Assembly (NCBI GenBank): GCA_963855995.1
Contig: OY979730.1
Coordinates: forward strand, 4,165,341 to 4,229,340
Length of the DNA stretch: 64,000 nt
Reading direction: 5' to 3'
From: Muricea muricata
Taxonomy: Eukaryota > Cnidaria > Anthozoa > Malacalcyonacea > Plexauridae
The position numbers and the translations under genes were made by a program. Below are positions 37,748 through 48,222 of this stretch, piece after piece. Under the pieces are notes generated by a model. The model was given only the letters and a program-made list of their open reading frames with translations, was not told the origin of the DNA and ran no database searches. Position 1 is the first letter of the stretch. Every line of letters starts with the position of its first letter.

Positions 37748-37972
37748 TCATACAATAAGAATACATAGAAGGGCCACTCAGCAGTGCAACATGTCACACT
37801 ATGTTTATGCAGTTTACTGGCTGCCACCAGCCAGTTCAGCATTCCTATTGGCCAGAAAATGCAATTGACTGGCTGAGAAAATGCTAATAACGTGCGTAAT
37901 GCGACATGCGCGGCTTCAAAAACTCCAAAGGCTCCGACGCGAGTGGCCCTTCTATGTATTCTTATTCTATGG
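37748..37972. mobile_element. Right-arm-specific 225-bp MITE with 5-bp target duplication
   Basis: The element has inverted termini (inner part aataagaatacatagaaggg on both sides) and is flanked by ctcag at 37743-37747 and 37973-37977. The left arm retains the uninterrupted target inside the 40-bp palindrome at 26655-26694. The insertion is therefore younger than the palindrome. The 5-bp duplication limits the superfamily, but I do not assign one. Confidence 0.85.
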
Positions 37973-38348
37973 CTCAGTTATCTGCTAGCAGATAACTGAG
38001 TTGTCTGCATGTTGAGCCTACGGTGCAGATTATTACAGTATGCGGTATTCGTTGGCATCAATGGTTGGCATGGCAACAACATTTTTTCGATATTTTCTGT
38101 TTCATGTTATGGCATCTTGCTTTTTAAGCTCTTCCGAAGGCGAAATTCGTCAATTGCTCGAGGAAAAAGACTTACAATGTATAATAAAGCAATTATCGGA
38201 TTCGGTTTTTGTGATATGCAAAATTATCAATGTCTTGGTAAGAGTTATCTGACTCGCCTTCGGCTCGGCTGATAACTCTTACCTCGACATTGATCATTTC
38301 GCATATCACAAAAACCTCATCCAATAAGTGCTTAATATGTTATAGTTT

Positions 38349-38432
38349 ACTTATTAAGCTTTGTGGAAACACCACGTAAATTTATTATTGCAATAATAAA
38401 TTTACGTGGTGTTTCCACAAAGCTTAATAAGT
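38349..38432. repeat. Perfect 84-bp palindrome, right arm only
   Basis: Forty-two bases beginning acttattaagctttgtgg and ending aaatttattattg are followed with no spacer by their exact complement. The palindrome lies in an insertion of about 134 bp flanked by the 13-bp direct repeat atgttatagttta (38337-38349 and 38471-38483), of which the left arm has one copy. Confidence 0.9.
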
Positions 38433-40106
38433 ATATTGTATTCACCATGCAAACGTACAAGAAACTTATCATGTTATAGTTTATAAATTATTCGTAACTA
38501 TCATCTCATGACTTAATTCTTTCTACTATTGCAAAGGGTGATGGGATGTGAAAAAAACGCACAAGAAGAGAAAAGAATGAACGATCCTGGACGGCAAGAC
38601 CCACAAAACAACAATCCACAAGAATAAGAAGACACGACATTGTAATAGAAAGTAGTGGTAATGTGCAAGTTAGTAGAAAACAAGATACTTATTATTGAGG
38701 GATCAAAGAGGATTTAATAGATATTTCTCGTTAATGAAAAAGAAAAGACAGCAAATTAAGTGAAAAAAATTGGATTGAAATAACATTGATATCAAATACA
38801 TTCAACAAAATAATTAAAAAGAATATCTAGGAGTTTGGCAGTCAATTTTCGAGTCAAAAAACAGGTAAAAATATGGTAAATGTCGACAATATTTTTTAAA
38901 GAAACAATACCTTAACGCCTGGAAATTTCGTCTCTAACATTTGGATTTGGATATTTCTAAAAACAAAACAAAATAACATGTAGGATTGAACGTTTTACAA
39001 AAATAAGTTTCGTAATAATGCCACTAAATTATAGTTGATGCATTTTGTCACTATTCTTGGTTTGCACATGACGTCATTTCGTGTGATTGGGCGCCATCTT
39101 GGTTGACTCTGCAGATTACTTCAGCTGTTTACAGCGAAACACTAGTGTCAATTTACTATTTCATCGTTAGTTTTAGCGTATTATGAATGATACTTTAAAG
39201 ATGTATGGCTCGATAGGATCAGATATAATGAATAGATACTTTGTGGTTGCCATGTGTTTCAAACGTCAACAAAGATGGCGTCGATTGCAAACGATCAATT
39301 CCGTCGTTCTACCTTCAAAGAATGTGTTCTCTGGTTAAAAAGCGAGAAAATGTGACTTGTATTCCAATTCACCGTAGCAAAACAGATGGTGGCATGTCGA
39401 TTTTACCAGAATTTAATGCGGGTATCAATCAAGAATACCAGTGAAATGATATTTAAGATAAGCTAATGGACGGAATTTTAACACAAGTGACAAAATAACC
39501 TATCTGTCTGTTCCTCAAACGAGGTTAATTTACCTTAAGTTTTTAAACGATTTCAGACCGCAAGGCATTCTGGTAAAATCAACACCCGCCATCTTTTTGC
39601 TACATTAAATTCCCAAGGGAATATATCATTTCTTTGTTTCTTAGCTAATTTGGTTCATACATCCATGCAAATCAGTAGGATCATTATATTTTTTTGTGCA
39701 TTTTAAATTCCCATGGGAATACGGCATGCTTTGTTTCAATGGTGATGCGTCTGTTTATGGTAATTACTACATAATGCGAATCCTCTTTGATTATTAATAT
39801 GATAAGTATCTTGGTGCTTTCAGATTTGTTTTGGTAAGCAGGAACAATGAAGTCATTGTTTGTGTACACTAAAGCAAATTACGAAGGTGGTTTGAGAGCA
39901 GCTGCGAGGTACCATGCAAATGAAGGCGTTTCGGTTAAATAAGTGTGAGAATTACGGCATTAAAAATTGCATGTCATCTACACTTAAGGATATAAGTTGC
40001 CAAAAAAAAAAAACAACTTTAGTGAATCTGTTGAGTTTCAATTGCTTTTTATTTTTGCCTAATTCTCATGCTTATTTGACCCAGCCTTGGACTTTGGTAA
40101 GTATCA

Positions 40107-40348
40107 GGGGCCGGTTGTATCAAAGGCGTTTAGCTTAAACGGTGGATAAGTCAAAAATATGAAACACGTTTCCATGTTGTATAAACAAACCAGCTGAAGT
40201 TATTTGACCTGAGAAGAACAATTATATATAAAACTAAATATTTATTCTATTTCAACTCATAATTTCGGTTCCGTACTAGGTGTAAAACTGATTTTTAAAT
40301 TTCACTTATCCACCGTTTAAGCTAAACGCCTTTGATACAACCGGCCCC
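40107..40348. mobile_element. MITE family M1, right-arm copy
   Basis: This is the mirror of 24448-24689, with the same 242-bp length and intact inverted termini, at the orthologous position of the right arm. Confidence 0.85.
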
Positions 40349-41491
40349 AGGTTTATATTTACTCCGGAACAGTTAACACAACGAAAAGCCCATGCCCATT
40401 CAGCTAAGGTTTTACGTTTGAAAATTCAATCAAAAACTCAGTCTAAGTGGGTTTAAGTAGCTAGAGATAACGTAATTTATCTTTTTATTTTGCTTTTTTG
40501 TTTATAACGTAATTTATTAGCTAAATGTATGGACTGCGAGGGTGTGCGCCGTGTGTAAGTTGCATGGGATTAGGTTTATTAAAGGAATTAAAATTTTTGA
40601 AAGTATGCTTAAAAACCAAAATCTGTCGTCACTTCTAACAAAACAGTTAAGAGTAGGTTTCAACATCAACTAAATTGATCTATACTATTAACTAAGAAAA
40701 ATGCGAATTAAGTTTTATATTTTGCAAGCAAATTTTAAATAGAATTCTCACCTGTTTTTATGTACGAGCTTTTTCTGTTTACGTTTGATCTAAAATATCC
40801 AAATAAATTGCATTTAAAATGCATACTTTACCGAAATTTTAACTCTTTTAATTTTCGAAATTGGGTGGCAGTCGGGGTGGTGGTGGTGCATGCGGGTTTA
40901 TCAGCTGTGAGTGACTGTGCGATGGTGAGGAAAGTGAAGGTAACGAATGGAATGCAGGAGCTTAGAACTGAGGAAGACAGCTTAGAACTGAGGCAGGTAG
41001 GCAGTTGGTAGGATCAGCGGGGGGCACTTGACATTTTGGCTTTGGGAATCAAATTTGCATGCTAAGTACTTAAGTCACTAACGTTTGTTGTTTTAATTTG
41101 TTAGGTACGCGCGGCTGCTCTCTAGGGAAGATCAACTTAGCAATTGTATTAGCACTTGCAAAGTTGGTCTTTTCTTTGCCGGCTACCCCGGCCAGTTCTC
41201 CGAGTGCTACTTCCACCGTGAATAAGTAGAAGTACTTGTACTACATGTATAAGTACTTCTACTTAGGTGGAAGTGGCACTTGGGGAGCTGGCCGGGGTAG
41301 GGGGATTTTTTTTATTCAATTTCTCAATTCCCATGGGAATTGAATTTTTAATTAAAAAGGGGTCACAAGTAAATTTTGTAAACAATTTATTGAAAAAATT
41401 TGTAAAGATTACATACAATTTGAATAACAATAAAAAGAGATTAACTACCACACATTGTACTTATTAAAATAACAACAGAAGAAAACAGAAC

Positions 41492-41739
41492 ATGGCAGAG
41501 AGAACAATAACACAAGTGAATGAACAAAGTCCTAAAAAACTTGGGTCTTTTCAACGTAAGTAAATGTTTATACTTCAAAATATATTATAACAATGAAACA
41601 ACTTGAAGTGATAAATTTTGAGAGTTTTGCAAAGGTTTACCCAGCATATAACGAGTTGTTTCACAATTACAAAGAAAAACATGTGGCTCAAAACATGCAA
41701 CTGATAGAGATGACGAGAAGGCTTAACAAGTCTAAGTAG
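41492..41739 (+). CDS. Candidate small two-exon gene (right-arm copy)
   Basis: Exon 1 (41492-41555) would encode MAERTITQVNEQSPKKLG plus three residues and end in phase 1 at a GTAAGT donor. A downstream frame (41593-41739) encodes 48 residues including NFESFAKVYPAYNELFHNYK, then a Met-rich helix-like end and TAG. Joining at an AG at 41607-41608 keeps frame and gives about 64 residues. Composition is protein-like and the left arm keeps both frames with a single residue change, but recent duplication alone could explain that, and the acceptor is poor. No family is recognised. Confidence 0.25.
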
Positions 41740-44700
41740 AAAGGTTTTCAAAAGTTAGTCACATTTTTATAACCATATGTAACTACCCTGTCAACTCTCC
41801 CAGTGGGAAGAACCGGAGTACCCGGAGAAAACCCACGAGTTTTGGCGGAGCATTGACCAACGCTTTTTCAAATACAGCCAGCCTCACAGAAGAAAGGTAT
41901 TTTTGTCAAAAGAAAAATATTATTTTTAATCAATTGTGCTTTTATAAGTCAGAAAAAATACATGCACGAATTACCAACGAATTTTGATGGCTTTGAGACA
42001 TGTAACGTGGGCACATAATTCTTCCTAAAAATACTTTTTTGTACTCGAAACAACCCTTCAAAACGTCGAAAAACAACGAAGAAACGATTTTTTTATAAAT
42101 TCCAAATTGACCAAGCTGTAATGTTCGGAGCCACATTTTTCTTATTGCGTTTCTAACCTGACAATGTGAAATGCACTAAACATTGCTACCTTTATTTTTT
42201 GTAACAAAAAATTCAAAAATACATAGAATAAAAACAAAGCATTTTTAGAATATTGTGTGTAGCACGACATTTTTCAGAAACCAATCTCTTACACTTTTCT
42301 TTGCATAACAGTGCATGCGATCTATTTTTCGCAAAAAAATACAATGAAAGTCTCAGACATCTCATTTTTCTGGTGGGCACAAGAACAGAAGCTTTTTGTT
42401 CAAATTGTGATAATTTATTTGAGATAACTTTGGGCAAAATTCTATTTTTCATTGAAAACAGCCGAAAAATCAATGCTTTGGCTTTGCCCAGCAACTAATG
42501 AAGTCACTCGATAGTGAAGTTGCTTTATATACAATTGATAGTTTCAGTGTTAAAGAGACCAAAATAAAAGTAGAAATACATAACTTAGATTGATCTTGGA
42601 TTGAAAAGTAAAAAATTTATTCGAAGAATCAATTTAAATTTAGTCTTTTTGGAAGGTACCATTGTCAGGTTAGGAACATGTCTCTTTGAAGTATAAATTC
42701 ATCTTTACTTACTTGTTGAAAAGACTATATTCAAGAGCCATGTAAACCTGTTTTCTTATATTATTATTACCACGCAAGTATTACAAAGTGGAATATTTGA
42801 AATGTAAACTTGAACTGAAGCAAAGGAAATGCACATACAAATTCAGAAATATTTCAATTGCCAAAATACAAATTCACCACAACCAAACAATATAAAAAGT
42901 TCCAGTAGGCAATATGTTGTAATTTTAATTAAGAAACTTATAAAGTAATAAATCATACAGGAAACACAAAAGAAATCATTTTCTCATCTTACAGAATCGG
43001 TATTTTCAAAATCACTTTGCTATAGATCTGATGTATAAAATTGACGAGTTTCACAAGCCATTTACAACATTCGCATCTGTGTATGTCAGATATCTCGCCT
43101 TCAGCTTGGGTTTGTATATCCGATACAACCCGGTCACTTGTATTGTAAATACTACAAATCAAAATTGTTATCAAATCAAAGTCTCAAACTAATTTAAATT
43201 ATTCTACTCCATATAATGCCAGACAGTTTTACTTTTTCTCAGGAAAGACCTTATGTTCAACAAGGTAAATTTGGCATGTTAATTAAAAAGTCTGTAAAAT
43301 TTGAAATTGCATAGTATCAACTAAAAGCTTCATGTGACTTAAAACTTTTTCAAGTCGATGTAATACGAAGAACTCTGGTAAAGTATTTACTGTATCCAGG
43401 CATCAATAGAAAACTTTTAAAATTAAAAATTGTAGTTACTTATACTTATTATTGGCCAACATCTGTACTGCTTGTTTATCTAGAAAATCTGGCATACTGT
43501 CAATTTTTTTAGTCCAAGGAAACTTTTTTACTCTTAAATTCTTACATCCGCCACATCTTTTCTTTGCTAATAAAAAGAGCCCACAGAATTTATTTGGCAA
43601 GTTGTGGTTTTCTTTTTCATTTAAGATATGTAATTAATTGATAAAGTTAAAGAACAACTGCATCAGTTCATCTCAATTCCAAACAAGTTCCACTTTGTAA
43701 ACAAAAGACAATATGCTAGCTTATTTTGTCCTTAATAAGTAGTTCATCTTAAAGTTTGAAAGTCAACATTCTAGTACAAAATCACAAAGTCTGTATCTAA
43801 GATAAATTACCAGTAGTATAAAATATTACAAAGTATTTTTTTAACTTTAAAGGGTCCAATATAACATTGAGAACTATTGTGATTTTCAAATGAACTTTCC
43901 AAACTTTCAAATGAACACTCAAAGCCAGCTTAAACAAAAGATGATTGAGATAGTAAACCAGGAAATAACATAGGTGTTGTAATTTTTTATCAAAAATATG
44001 ATATAGTGCATATAACAGAAACATTTCAATTAAAAAGTAGAAATATATTTCCTGTGGTTAGTTTTAATTGCTACATATATTGAAATTTTAGTATAATAAT
44101 GGATGTTTTTGTTTCTGGCAAAGTCACCTCAATCTCCTTATGTTTAACCAACATTACAAAGTCAAATAATGACAAACACGAATGATTAAACACAAATTTA
44201 TATTTTAATGGGTAAAAATAAATATGTCCAAATTAGTATAATCATGCATATAGGTCTAGTAGGGTACCAATTTTTAGAAACAGAATTGTGTTGTTTAGAG
44301 GCATAACACATAAAATTGCTAGATTTGATATTTCAGTTTTTTAAGAAAGCCTTTTGTATGTGTTTTCATGAACTCTTGGGCCGTAATTCAATTGATTTGA
44401 ACCAAATAAGATTCTAACTTTCTTTTAAAACACAGTTCATCATTATTTGACTTTTTCTAAGATTAAAATGCTTCTGGAGCACATGAGATTCCACGGTATG
44501 TGTGCCCACAAAATAATCGTCAAATTAGGTGAGAATGAAACCGTCATGTCCAAAATTATACCGTCCCAAATTGTCCCATATTCAATATTGTACATGCAAT
44601 ATTCCAATACCTTTAACAATTTCATTTTTCATAATCTGCCAGTTGTTGAGAGGAGGTTAAGCATTTTGTCGATCTACAAACAAATTTCAAAGAATTCTAT

Positions 44701-45570
44701 TGGAGATAGATAACTGAAATGGTAAACAAACTGCAAAAGATAACAATGCAAGTGGTTGTGTAAAAACTAAAGACTACGTAAAGTCGGCCATTCTGTACAG
44801 TGTTTGGATTTGACAGTTTGAATTTTAATTGCCTCAAGAAAAGTCTAAAAGGCATTAAAAACATAACATTCCTTGTTCTTTTTTAACATCCCGACCTTGC
44901 ACGACTCCCACATCCTGCTCCGTCTCCTTCTCTATCCACCTCTTACCCTTAAGGCCCTGTCACACGGTGCACTTTTCCTTGCATTCACCGTAGCAAAAAA
45001 GATGGCGACATGTCGATTTTACCAGAATGCATTGCAGGTATCAAGAAAGAATACGTGGGAAAACATGACAAGAAACAAAGCTACTGGATTGAAATTTTAA
45101 CACAAGTGTGAAAATAACCTATTGTCTTCTGTCTGTTCTTTAAAAGACGTTAATTTGCCTTTTTAAACAATTTCAGACTACCATGCACTCTGGTAAAATC
45201 GACATTTGCCATCTTTTTTGCTACAGGGAAAATCTACTCTTAAGTAAATTTGTGACAAATGTTTGGTACGTTAAAAAACCCCAGCAAACTGTGATGGAAA
45301 CTTGCATTTGCCAATTTTACATCTCCCAATAGTAGAATTGCATTTCAAGTTGCAAGAAAAATTGCATTGTGACAGGACCTTTATTCTCCAGTGTTCCCGC
45401 CAACCTGCTCCCACCATTAGATGGAAAGTCCTTTTTTCACTACATTTTAGTAATTAGGCTACCCCCCCTCCTCTCACAAGTCTGTAATCGCCTGACGAAA
45501 TCAATTGGTCGACAGTCCAAGGCATGTTTTGTAATCGAAATTCACAAAATTAAAATTAAATTGCCTTTTT

Positions 45571-46317
45571 ACTCCGCCTGCCGTAGGCACAGATTACTAT
45601 TGTACCAGATGTCTATCTTCGTGTTTTCGCAAGGTAAATTTGTGTTCTCGATTTTCACTCTGATCACGAATTGCACTCGTCATTTTTCGCAATATCACGT
45701 ATGTTGCGCTTACTAAGAACATGGCGGACACTTGCGTCAGACTCGCGTCCAGGCCAGGCCTTTGTCAGACATGCATAGGTTTTAGACTCGGTTAGACTGT
45801 TGCTTTCGTTGTATGGCGTGGATTGCGCTTACTAAGAACATGGCGGAAATCTTTCGTCAGCTCGCGTAAGCAGTCAAAAACTTGTAACAGATATTTGGCG
45901 AAGATAGACATCTGGTACAATAGTAATCTGTGCCGTAGGCGAGGCGGAGTTTTAAATTCGCCCGGTTTCTGTTTTTTTTTTCGGTGTCAGAAGTCGGTGC
46001 TGCCGCTAATGGGTGATACCGCTGGGCACAAGCCGCGTGAGCCGACCTAAACACGTCGTTTAAACTCAATTTCCAGCGGAATATGTCAACAAAACACGCA
46101 TTTTAACATGTATGCTAGAACATCTAAACCGCAAGAAGGTTTTACGTGCAAAAATTCTCATGCAAAATGTTTTAAAACGACAAATTCCACCGCGAAACTT
46201 TACCGAGGAGCGATGAGAGCGTGCTTCCGTCATTTTCTGTTGTATTCCTACTTTTAAGGAAATTTAGAAATTTCTACACAAGAATCAAACGCAAATTCTA
46301 CTGAAATATCTACATAC
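45571..46317 (+). repeat. Dispersed repeat X, right copy (interrupted by MITE)
   Basis: This is the direct-orientation copy of 18051-18455, with a 9-T tract where the left has 22, and several substitutions. It abuts the outer end of the right palindrome arm at 45570/45571. A 345-bp MITE (45588-45932) splits it after ccgtagg. Confidence 0.75.
45588..45932. mobile_element. 345-bp MITE (family M2), 7-bp target duplication
   Basis: The element has 34-bp inverted termini beginning cacagattactattgtacc. The 7-bp duplication ccgtagg lies at 45581-45587 and 45933-45939. The left copy of repeat X has the unduplicated site. The interior contains two diverged direct copies of gcgcttactaagaacatggc (about 45706 and 45827) and the intact string gacatgca at 45768-45775, which in the related copy at 48035-51313 is the target of another transposon. 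It has no coding capacity. Confidence 0.85.
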
Positions 46318-46759
46318 AAAACACAATTTTTAACATGTAATAGTCAACAAAAAGGGACAGGAAGGTTCTTTATGAAAAAATTGCTCCAGAAATGTTTTAA
46401 AACGGCAAATAAAAGGTAAGAGACATTTTACATTCCAATTCCAGAAATACATATGTTAGTCTAAAGTTCCCAACAAATTATATCGTGGAGACTTCAGACT
46501 TAATAGCTTAGTCTAATTTTTAATTTTTGTTGTTTTTATGAGCGATTTTAATACTTGTTTTGTTAGAACGTCACGTTGAATAGTTGACTCAGAGAAAGGA
46601 TTTCAAATTGGATATCACAGAAAATACAGATCACAGAAATACTTTTAAGTCGATTACTGTAAAGATTGTTGCTATAATTATTAAAATAGCAAGAAAAAAA
46701 CTCAAAAATGCAAAATAAAAAAAAGAACAAAATTTAACTTAAATTTAGTAAAATTTCAA
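46318..46759. other. AT-rich spacer, no gene
   Basis: There is no recognisable gene. The string cccaacaaattatat with tggagacttcag at about 46469-46500 recurs just beyond the minisatellite at about 47357-47390, so the minisatellite is flanked by a direct repeat. Confidence 0.5.
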
Positions 46760-47360
46760 CTGGCACTTTCTTAATTTGCCAAAACTTTATCAGACACCCT
46801 GCCTATATACCAATGTTTTAACTGACACCTGAAGCTTTCTGGAAGTAAATACTTTGTCAGCATGTCGAAAGTCTAACTGACAACTTGTGGGCATGTACAG
46901 GTCAAAGTCTAACCGACATCTTGTCAACAAGCCAAAAGCCTAACTGATATCTTTTCAACAAGTGAAAAGCCTTACCGACATCTTGTCAACAAGCCAAAAG
47001 CCTTACCGGCATCTTGTCAACAAGCCAAAAGCCTAACCAACATCTTTTCAACAAGCCAAAAGCCTAACTGACATCTTGTCAACAAGCCAAAAACCTAACC
47101 GACATCTTGTCAACATGCCAAAAATCTAACTAGGAGCATATCAACATGTCAAAAGTCCATTTCAAAGCTTGTCCACATATCAAAAGACTAACTCAGATCT
47201 TATCAACATGTCAAAAGTCTGCTCGAAAACTTGTCAACTAGTCAAAATCCTTACCAACATTTTATAAACATGCCAAATATTTACCTGACACCTTATCAAC
47301 ACATCAAATATCTAATTCAAAGCTGGTCAATATATCAAAAGGCTAGCCAACATTTTCCCA
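46760..47360. repeat. 31-bp minisatellite, about 19 units
   Basis: Tandem units have the consensus gacatcttgtcaacaagcca followed by aaagcctaacc. The most uniform units are at 46915-47110, with more diverged units at both ends. There is no open reading frame through the array and no spacer structure. Confidence 0.85.
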
Positions 47361-48222
47361 ACAAATTATATAGTGGAGACTTCAGGCAGTGTGCTACAGA
47401 ATAGATTTAATAAATTGATGGATTTAATAGACTGATGTATTGTATACACTTTTAGTAAAATTTTCTTTACTTGCAAAATAAAACAGCTATTTGTTGGTGG
47501 CATTATGGCAAAAGAATCTTGTTTAACATATGTACTATTAAAGTCTTTAATCTAAATTAAATTCTAAAAAATGCAATCCTACTAGGACTCTGGACAGAGT
47601 GCCTGGCAGGTCACTCAGACATTGATTTTTGGTTATCTTAGTGATTGCATGAGATGTGCTAGCAATGTCTTAAAATGCCTTGGAAGGTACCGTAATAATA
47701 ATTGATTTAAAAAGGAATTAGTTGGACAGAACATAGGCGGCCCAATTCAGTGTGTAGTTTCATATAGAGATCAGTGCGCGCGTAAACACACTTCGTAGTT
47801 TATGATATAGTTAATTTCCTAAGGTTGGCAACTCTTTGAACTTTTTGAAATACACGGCACGAAATAAATCCGTAGTTTATCAAAACCAGAAAGAAAACAG
47901 CTTTAAAAACAACACAAATATAAACTAGGATAATTTTACTAACCTGTTAGCAACTTTTCTTGTCAAAACACGGCTTTAAACGGTCCGTATTTGAACGAAA
48001 TATAAAGGTATTTTGCCGATTTCTCGTCTGTAACCACAGATTACTATTGTACCAGATGTCTATCTTCGTGTTTTCGCAAGGTAAATTTGTGTTCTCGATT
48101 TTCACTCTGATCACGAATTGCACTCGTCATTTTTCGCAATATCACGTATGTTGCGCTTACTAAGAACATGGCGGACACTTGCGTCAGACTCGCGTCCAGG
48201 CCAGGCCTTTGTCAGACATGCA

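Larger units (their letters stand above)
32314..45570 (-). repeat. Giant inverted repeat, right arm
   Basis: This 13.3-kb segment is the reverse complement of 19172-31738. It is longer because it carries extra insertions at 37300-37653, 37748-37972 and 38350-38483, plus a roughly 20-bp block near 41300. The outer end (aattgccttttt at 45559-45570) is followed immediately by repeat X. Scattered single-base differences occur at roughly one to a few per hundred bases in the stretches I compared by eye. The open frame 35966-36352 (128 codons) is the longest in either arm and is broken in the left arm. Confidence 0.95.

Noticed and set aside
46760-47360. CRISPR-like array of short repeats
   Set aside because: The units are contiguous 31-bp tandem repeats with gradual divergence and no unique spacers, in an animal genome; it is a minisatellite.
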